Shown: piece after piece, positions 1-7,083 of the stretch | Position numbering within the stretch: position 1 is the first letter of the stretch | Layout: each line of letters opens with the position of its first letter | Assembly: GCA_016794485.1 (NCBI GenBank) | Contig: JAEUHV010000167.1 | Coordinates: forward strand, 1-37,436 | Origin: Planctomycetota bacterium | GTDB taxonomy: Bacteria > Planctomycetota > UBA1135 > UBA2386 | Reading direction: 5' to 3' | DNA: 37,436 bases | Position numbers and translations under genes: made by a program | The notes under the pieces: model-generated | What the model saw: the letters and a program-made list of their open reading frames with translations, nothing else | Database searches by the model: none | What the model was told of the DNA's origin: nothing

Positions 1-1446
1 CGGCAACCCCGGGAAGCCGCGCCCACCACCGCCGCCGGGGAAGCCGGGGAAGCCGCCGGGACGCTTCCCACCGGGCATTCCGGGCAAGCCGCCCATGCCG
101 CCGAGCCCGCCGGCCCCGCCCCCCATCAGGTCGTCGAGGCCCGGGGGCATGCCGCCACCGCGCCCGAACTTCTTCATCAGGTCCTGCATCGCCTTGAACT
201 GCTTGATCAGCCCGTTCACGGCGTCGAGGTCGTTGCCCGAGCCAGCGGCGATGCGGCGCCGTCGCGGCAGGTCGATCACGTCCGGCCGCTGCCGTTCGCG
301 CGGCGTCATCGACAGGATCATCGCCTCGAGCCGTTTCATGTGCTTGTCGTCGAAGTCGATGTCCTTCATCGCCGAACCGACGCCCGGCAGCATCCCGAGC
401 ACCTTCTTCAGCGGCCCGAGCTTCTTGATCATGTTCAGCTGCGACAGGAAGTCCTCGAAGTTGAACTGGCCCTTCTGCAGCTTCTTCGCGGCGGCCGCAG
501 CTTCCTTCTCGTCGATCACCGACTGCGCCTTCTCGACCAGGCCGACGACGTCGCCCATGCCGAGGATGCGGCCCGCCATGCGCGCCGGATCGAACTCTTC
601 GAGGTCGTCGGGCTTTTCGCCGACACCGGCGAACAGGATCGGCCGGCCGGTCACCTTCACGATCGACAGGGCCGCACCGCCGCGGGCGTCGCCGTCGACC
701 TTGGTCAGGATCAGGCCGTGCAGCGGCAGGCGTTCGTGGAACGCCTTGGCCGAATTGACCGCGTCCTGGCCGAGCATCGCGTCGCAGACCAGCAGAACGC
801 CGTGCGGCTTGCACACCGTGTGCACCTCCTGCACTTCCTTCATCAACGGCTCGTCGATGTGCAGGCGGCCGGCGGTGTCGAGGATCACCACGTCGTGCCC
901 GCGCGACTTCGCGAACTCGATGCCGGCGCGGCAAACGTCCGGCGGGCGCTTGTTGGCCGGGTCGGCGTAGACGGCGAGGCCGAGCTGCTTGCCGAGGCTC
1001 TGCAACTGGTCGACGGCAGCCGGACGCTGCAGGTCGGCGGCCACCAGCAGCGGGTTCTTCTTCTTGTGCTTGCGCAGCCACAGGCCGAGCTTGCCGCACG
1101 TGGTCGTCTTGCCGCTGCCCTGCAGGCCGCACATCATCACCACCAGCGGGCTCTGTGGCGCCACCGGCAGCCCCACCTGCTGGCCACCGAGCAGTTCGGT
1201 GAGCGCGTCGTGGAAGCACTTCACGAACTGCTGGCCGGGCTCGACCGCCTCGATCACCTTCTGGCCGAGCACCCGCTGCCGCACGTCGGCGACGAAGTCC
1301 TTGGCGACCTGGAAGTTGACGTCGGCTTCGAGCAGGGCCTGGCGCACCGACCGGATGCCTTCGTCGACATTGGCCTCGGTGAGCACCTTCTGACCGACGA
1401 TCGCGCGGTAGGCCTTGCCCAGCGCGTTGGCGAGCGAATCGAACAT
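1..1446 (-). CDS. ffh: Signal recognition particle protein Ffh (SRP54), 3' end cut by window edge
   Basis: GTPase that with SRP RNA binds signal sequences of nascent chains and docks them on FtsY at the membrane. The frame is open from the ATG at 1446 to base 1 (482 codons) with no stop. The N domain is residues 1-95. The G domain has the P-loop GLQGSGKTTT (107-116), DTAGR (190-194) and TKVDGDARGGA. The M domain has the RRRRIAAGSG and VNGLIKQFKAM motifs that bind SRP RNA. The last roughly 55 visible residues are almost only Gly, Met, Pro, Phe and Leu (GGLGGMGGLPGMPGG type), a low-complexity tail after the M domain. The start fits the family N-terminus (MFDSLANALG). A lipoprotein gene diverges upstream. 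Identity is certain from the motifs; the C-terminus is not visible. Confidence 0.97.
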   Translation of the reverse strand, partial: MFDSLANALGKAYRAIVGQKVLTEANVDEGIRSVRQALLEADVNFQVAKDFVADVRQRVLGQKVIEAVEPGQQFVKCFHDALTELLGGQQVGLPVAPQSPLVVMMCGLQGSGKTTTCGKLGLWLRKHKKKNPLLVAADLQRPAAVDQLQSLGKQLGLAVYADPANKRPPDVCRAGIEFAKSRGHDVVILDTAGRLHIDEPLMKEVQEVHTVCKPHGVLLVCDAMLGQDAVNSAKAFHERLPLHGLILTKVDGDARGGAALSIVKVTGRPILFAGVGEKPDDLEEFDPARMAGRILGMGDVVGLVEKAQSVIDEKEAAAAAKKLQKGQFNFEDFLSQLNMIKKLGPLKKVLGMLPGVGSAMKDIDFDDKHMKRLEAMILSMTPRERQRPDVIDLPRRRRIAAGSGNDLDAVNGLIKQFKAMQDLMKKFGRGGGMPPGLDDLMGGGAGGLGGMGGLPGMPGGKRPGGFPGFPGGGGGRGFPGLP

Positions 1447-1460
1447 CGGCCGCAGGATGG

Positions 1461-1482
1461 TTGAGCCGGCCGGCCCGGTCAA
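1461..1482 (-). promoter_or_regulatory. Possible hairpin in the ffh leader
   Basis: Inverted repeat TTGA-g-CCGG / CCGG-TCAA: an 8-pair stem with one bulged base and a 5-base loop, ending 14 bases before the ffh ATG on the minus strand. It lies in the 112-base divergent region between ffh and the lipoprotein gene. It could be a leader structure or an operator. In 70% GC DNA such a stem can arise by chance. Confidence 0.2.
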
Positions 1483-1558
1483 GGGCGAGCCGGCGGCACT
1501 CGGGAAGAAGCCGCACGGCCTCCCGTCCGAGGAACACCTTTTGCCAAGCCGCGCGCCC

Positions 1559-2209
1559 ATGACGACCCAAGGAAACCTGCTCGTCGCCTCGTTCCTGATC
1601 CTCGGTGCCTGCGCAACCCCTGCCAACGACAGGGCGCGCGACGTGCGCGAGGACCAACTGCGCGAGTTCCAGCTCATCCAGCAGGTGTTTCGCACGGAGT
1701 ACACCGGGCCGCAGGTGTACGAGTTCCCGGGCCATGGCCGGGTCACCGTGCGCGACGTCTCCCTGGACGGGTTCCCGGGCCATACCTACGTGCGCTGCCG
1801 GTTCCACTACCAGAACCGCACCGCCCGGCCGGTCGTGCAGGCCTGGGTGTCGCTCGACGTCGTCGACCGCCAGGGCCGGGTGGTGTCGACCGAAACCGCC
1901 CACTGCGTGAACCTGACCTGCGGACCGCTCGAACGCGGCAGCTACTACAGCGACGAACTGCGGACGATGACCCACAACGCGCACCTGGAGCCAGGCTGGA
2001 GCTGGCGCCTGCGCTGCGTGTCCGACCAGGAGCAGGACGAGGACCCGCTCGACCCGCCGGCCCCGGGTCGCTGGATGCGCGAATACCCGCCGATGTTCAT
2101 CAAGGACCGCAACTGGCCGTACGCGACGCAGTGGTACCAGCAGACGAGCTACGTCACGACGCCGGGCGCCTTGCCGGCGCAGTCCCTGACGGTCCCCGCG
2201 AGCCGTTGA
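1559..2209 (+). CDS. Small secreted lipoprotein of unknown function (DUF1425-like at most)
   Basis: 216 residues. The N-terminus is a lipoprotein signal with lipobox LGAC and Cys18, so the mature protein should be lipid-anchored on the periplasmic side. The ATG at 1559 was chosen over the 5' end of the open frame (1415) because it places the hydrophobic segment and lipobox at the N-terminus. The centre reads like a beta-sandwich (VRCRFHYQNRT, VQAWVSLDVVDRQGRVV), similar in pattern to DUF1425/YcfL-type lipoproteins, where a short protein compares and modifies a binding partner; this likeness is weak. The C-terminus is Trp/Tyr/Pro rich. The gene converges on the M28 peptidase, with only 3 bases between the two stops, so there is no room for a separate terminator. 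Confidence 0.75.
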   Translation: MTTQGNLLVASFLILGACATPANDRARDVREDQLREFQLIQQVFRTEYTGPQVYEFPGHGRVTVRDVSLDGFPGHTYVRCRFHYQNRTARPVVQAWVSLDVVDRQGRVVSTETAHCVNLTCGPLERGSYYSDELRTMTHNAHLEPGWSWRLRCVSDQEQDEDPLDPPAPGRWMREYPPMFIKDRNWPYATQWYQQTSYVTTPGALPAQSLTVPASR

Positions 2210-2212
2210 TCG

Positions 2213-3577
2213 TCAGCGTTTGCCGCGTTGCAACCGCTCGCGGCCCTTGTCGTTCCACTGCGGCGCCGCGTCGCGGTCGGCCAGTTCGCGGGTGAACTCG
2301 AGCACGGCTCCGATCACCTTGGTCATGTGCGGCAGGTCGAGCTTGTCGACCTGGTCGCCGGGCTGGTGGTAGTCCTTGTGCAGCGAGCCGCCACTGATCG
2401 AGTGCGCGACCACGCCCTTCTGCACGAACGACCAGTTGTCGCTCGCAGCGAACAACCGACCGGCCATCGGGAACTCGACCAGCTCGACGCCGCGACGCTG
2501 CAGGGCCGGACCGGCGATCGCCGCGAAGTCGCTGAGGTCGTGGCCGGTGATCCAGGCCTGGCCGGCCTTGCCCTCCTCGGGCCGACCCAGCATCTCGAGG
2601 TTGACGTTGGCGACCACCTTGTCGAGCGGGACCGGCGGCCGCTCGCAGAACGCCTTGCTGCCGAGCAGGCCGCGCTCCTCGCCGGTGAAACACACGAACA
2701 GGACGCTGCGCGCCGTGGGCGGCATCTTCGCCAGCGCTTCGGCGATGAGGATCACCGCGGTGGTGCCGGTCGCGTCGTCGTCGGCGCCGTTGTAGATGCG
2801 GTCGCCGTCCACGGGCGAGCCGACGCCGACGTGGTCGTAGTGGGCGCTCACCACCACGTATTCGTCCTTCTTGGTGGTACCGGGGCGCAGCGCCATCACG
2901 TTGCGCTGCGGCACGTCGACCTTCTCCGGCGCGCCGACCGACCAGGTCGCGGTCCAGGTGACCTCGCGGTGGTCCTGCGGCGGGGCCGGCGGCAACGCCC
3001 CCTGGCGCAGCAGCAGGATCGGCCGCGACGCTTCGCGCGCCTTGCCGAGCACGGGCCGCACGCCCTTCGACTGCAGCCAGTACGGATGGTCCGCCGGCAC
3101 CTCGCACACGATCGGCCGGCGCGCCGACTTCGCGAACAACAGGCGCTGCATCACCGGATCCTCGAGCTGGGCCACGGTGCAAGCCTCGCCTTCTCCCGTG
3201 AGCACTTCGGCGACCGTCCACTGCCGGACATCGGTGTCGGCCGCGAGATCGAACGTCTTCTGCTCGTCGCCGAACTGCCGCACGAGCGTCAGCTTCACCG
3301 CCTTGCTGTCGAGCACGTGGCCCGGCAGCGGGAACTCGTGGTACCAGCTGTTGTCGGCGACCTTCTGCAGTCCGGCCTTGGCGAAACGTTCGGCGATCCA
3401 CTCGCCCGTGGCGACCAGTTCGGGGCTGCCCGTGTCGCGACCGGCGCGTTCGTCGGCGGCGAGCCACGACACCGTCGTCCGCACGGCCTCTTCGGTGATG
3501 GTCGGGGCCTGGGCGCGCACCAGGGGTGCCGCCGGCAACAACACGGAGAGGAACGCGGCGAGGTGGCGGTGGGTCAT
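2213..3577 (-). CDS. Secreted M28 family zinc aminopeptidase/peptidase
   Basis: 454 residues. Sec signal peptide of about 22 residues with likely cleavage after VRA. The M28 zinc site is complete: H246 and D248 in SAHYDH, D266 in NGADDDATGT, catalytic E300 and metal E301 in GEERGLLGS, E328 region (LEMLG) and H404 in YHQPGD. M28 enzymes remove N-terminal residues from peptides using two zinc ions; here action in the periplasm or outside the cell is expected. Residues 95-215 form an insert before the metal site, as in peptidases with a PA-like domain, though I cannot confirm that fold. The ATG overlaps the larE stop by 4 bases (ATGA), so translation is probably coupled. It is the last gene of the packed minus-strand group that begins at 9303. 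Confidence 0.93.
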   Translation of the reverse strand: MTHRHLAAFLSVLLPAAPLVRAQAPTITEEAVRTTVSWLAADERAGRDTGSPELVATGEWIAERFAKAGLQKVADNSWYHEFPLPGHVLDSKAVKLTLVRQFGDEQKTFDLAADTDVRQWTVAEVLTGEGEACTVAQLEDPVMQRLLFAKSARRPIVCEVPADHPYWLQSKGVRPVLGKAREASRPILLLRQGALPPAPPQDHREVTWTATWSVGAPEKVDVPQRNVMALRPGTTKKDEYVVVSAHYDHVGVGSPVDGDRIYNGADDDATGTTAVILIAEALAKMPPTARSVLFVCFTGEERGLLGSKAFCERPPVPLDKVVANVNLEMLGRPEEGKAGQAWITGHDLSDFAAIAGPALQRRGVELVEFPMAGRLFAASDNWSFVQKGVVAHSISGGSLHKDYHQPGDQVDKLDLPHMTKVIGAVLEFTRELADRDAAPQWNDKGRERLQRGKR

Positions 3578-4413
3578 GGTCGATTCGGACGGAGCAGGTC
3601 GTTCAAGGCGCCGTGGCGGTAGCCGAACACGTCGAGCGCAACGAACGTGTAGCCGGCGGCGACGAGGCCCGTGCCGATGGCCGCGCGCATTTCGAACGCC
3701 CGCGGCAGTTCGTCGGCCCCCACTTCGATGCGGGCCAAGGCGTCGTGGTGGCGCACACGAAACTGGCGGAAGCCGAAGTCGCGCAGCACCTGTTCGGCGG
3801 CTTCGATGCGCGCCAGCACGCCGGCGTCGATCGACGTTCCGTACGGCACGCGCGACGACAGGCATGCGAAGCTCGGCTTGTCGGCGGTGCGCAGGCCGTG
3901 CTGCCTGCTGTAGGCGCGCACGTCGGGCTTGGCGAAACCGGCGTCGACCAACGGAGCGCGCACGCCGTGTTCGGCGGCGGCACGCTGGCCGGGGCGATGG
4001 TCGCCGAGGTCGTCGGTGATCGCGCCGTAGACCACGGCCCAGTCCGGCGGCGCGATCGAAGCACGCTGCTGCGCCACCGTGACGAACAGTTCCTTCTTGC
4101 AGTGGTAGCAGCGGTCGCCGGCGTTGGCGCGGTAGCCGGGCCGTTCCAGTTCGTGCGTCGGCAAGACGACGTGGCGCACCGCGAGGTCGCGCGCCAGGGC
4201 TTCGGCTTCGGCCAGTTCGGCGCGCGGCAACGACGGTGAATCCGCGGTCACCGCGACGCAGCGGTCGCCGAGGGCCTGCCGGCACGCGTGCAGCAGGGCC
4301 GTCGAGTCGACGCCGCCGGAAAACGCCACCACCGCACCCGGCAGGCGCTGCAGGTCGGCGTGCAGCGCCGCGCACTTGGCGGCGAAGGGCAGGGAGGCGG
4401 TCGCGGGCAGCAT
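3574..4413 (-). CDS. larE: ATP-dependent sulfur transferase LarE (nickel-pincer cofactor synthesis)
   Basis: 279 residues, normal for the family. N-type ATP pyrophosphatase with PP-loop SGGVDSTAL (32-40). LarE adenylates the carboxylates of pyridinium biscarboxylate mononucleotide and inserts sulfur, giving the nickel pincer cofactor of lactate racemase and relatives. Visible motifs: GDRCYHCKKELF with C102 and C105, GAITDDLGDHRPG, and KPSFACLSSRVPYGT with C184. C184 matches the sacrificial cysteine of Lactiplantibacillus LarE. Having also the CxxC pair gives the three-cysteine pattern reported for [4Fe-4S] LarE such as that of Thermotoga, which need not destroy its own cysteine; this is inferred from pattern only. 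No larB, larC or larA is in the window. It starts 12 bases after the amidohydrolase stop and overlaps the M28 gene. Confidence 0.93.
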   Translation of the reverse strand: MLPATASLPFAAKCAALHADLQRLPGAVVAFSGGVDSTALLHACRQALGDRCVAVTADSPSLPRAELAEAEALARDLAVRHVVLPTHELERPGYRANAGDRCYHCKKELFVTVAQQRASIAPPDWAVVYGAITDDLGDHRPGQRAAAEHGVRAPLVDAGFAKPDVRAYSRQHGLRTADKPSFACLSSRVPYGTSIDAGVLARIEAAEQVLRDFGFRQFRVRHHDALARIEVGADELPRAFEMRAAIGTGLVAAGYTFVALDVFGYRHGALNDLLRPNRP

Positions 4414-4425
4414 CGGCCCGTGGTT

Positions 4426-6060
4426 CTACTTGCCGCGGGCGTCGTGGACCACCTGCCCGTCGATCACGACGAGCAGCACCTTGGCCGCGAGCAACTCGTC
4501 GTCGCTGCAGACCCGCAGGTCGCGGTCCCAGACCGTGAAGTCCGCCCGCTTGCCGGCCTCGATCGTGCCCAGGTCCTTCTCCGCGAACATGCCGTAGGCG
4601 GCGTGCAACGTGAAGCCGCGCAGCGCCTGCTCGCGCGACAGTTTCTGGTCGGGGCGCCAGCCCGCGGCCGGGCCGCCGCGTTCGCTGCGGGTCGTCACCG
4701 CGGCGAACAGGCCCTTCCTGGGGTCGACCGATTCGACCGGGAAGTCGCTGCCGAACGGCACGACGACGCCGAGCCGGTGGAACGAACGCCACGCGTAGGC
4801 CAGCAACACGCGTTCGGGGCCGAGGCGGTCGGTCGCCCACGGCATGTCCGAAGTCAGGTGCGTCGGCTGCATCGACGGCACGATGCCGAAGTCGCGGAAG
4901 CGCACGAAGTCGGCGGCGGCGATCACCTGGGCGTGTTCGATGCGGAAGCGCAGCGGCCGGATGCCACCTTCGATCTTGACGGCCTGGTAGCCGTCGAGCA
5001 CGGCGCGGTTGGCCGCGTCGCCGATCGCGTGCATGCACAGCTGCATGCCGGCATCGGCGCACTGCTGCGCCAGCAGCAGCACCGAACCCTTGGGCATCAT
5101 CGCGAGGCCCCGCGAGCCCGGGCGGTCGGCGTACTCGTCGAGCAGCGCCGCACCGCGCGAACCGAGCGCGCCGTCGGAGTAGCCCTTCACCGCGCGCACG
5201 ACGATGCGGTCGTCGGGCGTCTGCCACGGGCCGCGGGCGATCAGTTCGCGTTCGTTCGGCGTCAGCATCACGTAGGTGCGCAACACCCATTTGCCTTCGG
5301 CGTGCAACGCCAGCATCTGGTCGAGCACCGCTTTGCTCACGCCGGCATCGTGGACGCAGGTGAGCCCGTGCTGCAGGCACGCGCGCTGCGCCGCGAGCAG
5401 GCGTTCGCGGATCTGCGCCGGTTCGAGGCCCGGCGTGCGCACGGCGTCCATCGCGTTGTCGACCAGGACACCGGTCGGCTCGCCGGCACCGTCGCGCAGG
5501 ATCTCGCCGCCGCTGGGATCGGCGGAGGCGCGGGTGATGCCCGCGGCGGCCAGCACGCGGGCGTTGGCGAGGCCGGCGTGGCCGTCGATGCGCACGAGCC
5601 AGACTGGATGGTCCGGGATCGCCGCCGACAACGCCGCATGGTTGGGCATCGTCTTGTCGTCCCAGTCGTTCTGGTCCCAGCCGCGGCCGATCACCCAACT
5701 GCCCTTCGGCAGCTTCGCCGCGACCGCCTTGGTCTTGTCGACCACCTGTGCTTCCGACGTCGTGCCGACGAGGTCCACTTCGAAGAACGTGCTGCCGAGC
5801 CCGAGCAGGTGGCCGTGTGCATCCTGCAGGCCGGGCATCACGAACGCGTTCGCCGGCAGCTCGATCGCCTTCGCGTCGACCGCGGGATCGAGGCTCTCGC
5901 CGACCATGATGCGCCCGTGCATCGTCGACACCGCTCCCGGCCAGTCGACGTGGGTGCCGGTCCAGACGGTGCCGCCCTTCAACAGCAGGTTGCCGCTGCC
6001 CTGCGGGGCCTGGGGAACAGCGATGGCGGCGGCCAGGACGACAGCGGCGAAGGCGAGCAT
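4426..6060 (-). CDS. YtcJ-type metal-dependent amidohydrolase (Amidohydro_3), secreted
   Basis: 544 residues. N-terminal hydrophobic stretch of about 18 residues (MLAFAAVVLAAAIAV) with no basic residue, probably a signal peptide; no other ATG, GTG or TTG start lies in frame upstream before the nucleotidyltransferase stop. Beta-sandwich start KGGTVWTG, then the metal site HGH (82-84) in PGLQDAHGHLLG, SDGALGSRGA, CMHAIGDAANR, RIEHAQ and PFGSDFPVESVDP, and the closing piece GTIEAGKRADFTVWD. This is the YtcJ subgroup, whose known members hydrolyse N-acyl, formamide or ring amides; the substrate here is unknown. It sits between a nucleotidyltransferase and larE in the same packed group. Confidence 0.9.
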   Translation of the reverse strand: MLAFAAVVLAAAIAVPQAPQGSGNLLLKGGTVWTGTHVDWPGAVSTMHGRIMVGESLDPAVDAKAIELPANAFVMPGLQDAHGHLLGLGSTFFEVDLVGTTSEAQVVDKTKAVAAKLPKGSWVIGRGWDQNDWDDKTMPNHAALSAAIPDHPVWLVRIDGHAGLANARVLAAAGITRASADPSGGEILRDGAGEPTGVLVDNAMDAVRTPGLEPAQIRERLLAAQRACLQHGLTCVHDAGVSKAVLDQMLALHAEGKWVLRTYVMLTPNERELIARGPWQTPDDRIVVRAVKGYSDGALGSRGAALLDEYADRPGSRGLAMMPKGSVLLLAQQCADAGMQLCMHAIGDAANRAVLDGYQAVKIEGGIRPLRFRIEHAQVIAAADFVRFRDFGIVPSMQPTHLTSDMPWATDRLGPERVLLAYAWRSFHRLGVVVPFGSDFPVESVDPRKGLFAAVTTRSERGGPAAGWRPDQKLSREQALRGFTLHAAYGMFAEKDLGTIEAGKRADFTVWDRDLRVCSDDELLAAKVLLVVIDGQVVHDARGK

Positions 6061-6113
6061 CGTCCGGCATGGTGCCGGCAGGCCTGCCGCGGTTCCAGGA
6101 ATGTCGTTGGGCG

Positions 6114-7064
6114 TTACGACTCGCCAGGCGCGCAGCGGATCTCCGCGTCGGCGGTGAAGATCGACCGATGCCGCACGCGCCCCGCCGGCACCCGCGCGCC
6201 CGGGAACAGCAGGCACTCGGTCAGTTCGCAACCTTCGCCGACGTCGGCTCCCGCCATCGCCACGCTGCGCACCAGCTTGCTGCCGTGCCCGACCTTGACG
6301 TCGTCGGCCACCCACTCCGCTTTGCCGCTCTGCGCCAGCAACAGCAGGTTCAGCTCGAGCAGGTCGGCCGGGTAGCTGACGTTCATGTCGGCCTTCACCA
6401 CCTCGGCCGCTTCGACCTTGTAGCCGTCGTCGAGGAAGATCTGGATCGAGTCGGTGATCTCGTACTCGTTGCGCATCGCGGTGCGCGGCGTGCGCCGCAC
6501 GGCGTCGAAGAACGCCTGGTCGAACAGGTAGATGCCGCAACCCTTCAGGTCGGTGCGCGGGTGCCGCGGCTTCTCGATCACGCGGTGCACGACGCCGTTC
6601 GCGTCGGTCAGCACCACGAAGTTGCGCTTGATCGCTTCGAGGTTCGGCTCGCGCTTGCAGGCGAGCACGCCGCCGAGCTTGCCCTTCTGGAATCGATCGA
6701 GCATCGAGCCGAGGTTCTCGGTGACGAAGAAGATGTCGCCCAGGAACAGGAAGAACGGCCGCGTCACGTGCGACTCGAGCCGCGACACCGCGTGCGCGAT
6801 GCCGAGCATCTCCTCCTGCTCGACGTACTTGATGTTGACGCCCCACTTGCTGCCGTCACCGAGCGCCCGCACCACTTCGTGGCCGAGGTGGCCGATCACC
6901 ACCACCACGTCGCGGATGCCGAGCTTCTGCATCATCTCGAGCTGGTAGGCCATCAGCGGCTTGCCCAGCACGGGCAGGATGGGCTTCGGCCAGTGCTCGG
7001 AGAACGGGCGCATCCGCGTGCCCTTCCCGGCCGCGAGGATCACCCCCATCAGGTCGTGCGTCAT
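6114..7064 (-). CDS. Sugar-phosphate nucleotidyltransferase (RmlA/GlmU-like)
   Basis: 316 residues. Rossmann-like nucleotidyltransferase: activates a sugar 1-phosphate with an NTP to give an NDP-sugar for glycan or wall synthesis in the cytosol. Motif LAAGKGTRMRP (10-20) binds the NTP, WPKPILPVLGKP (25-36) is the family signature, and LGD (108-110) carries the metal Asp. Then VIEKP and CGIYLFD of the sugar site. After residue 250 comes a short tail (VGHGSKLVRSVAMAGADVGEG) like one or two turns of a left-handed beta helix, shorter than in GlmU, so an acetyltransferase role is unlikely. The sugar and base cannot be told from sequence. It follows the FG-GAP gene by 19 bases. Confidence 0.88.
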   Translation of the reverse strand: MTHDLMGVILAAGKGTRMRPFSEHWPKPILPVLGKPLMAYQLEMMQKLGIRDVVVVIGHLGHEVVRALGDGSKWGVNIKYVEQEEMLGIAHAVSRLESHVTRPFFLFLGDIFFVTENLGSMLDRFQKGKLGGVLACKREPNLEAIKRNFVVLTDANGVVHRVIEKPRHPRTDLKGCGIYLFDQAFFDAVRRTPRTAMRNEYEITDSIQIFLDDGYKVEAAEVVKADMNVSYPADLLELNLLLLAQSGKAEWVADDVKVGHGSKLVRSVAMAGADVGEGCELTECLLFPGARVPAGRVRHRSIFTADAEIRCAPGES

Positions 7065-7083
7065 GGGAACGTGCCGTTGCCGT

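Noticed and set aside
2213..6070. Single open frame of 1285 codons on the minus strand across the M28 peptidase, larE and part of the amidohydrolase
   Set aside because: Only its last 454 codons encode the M28 peptidase; the rest is the shadow of larE and the amidohydrolase, an Arg/Ala/Pro-rich frame typical of GC-rich DNA. The ATGA overlap with larE fixes the true start.
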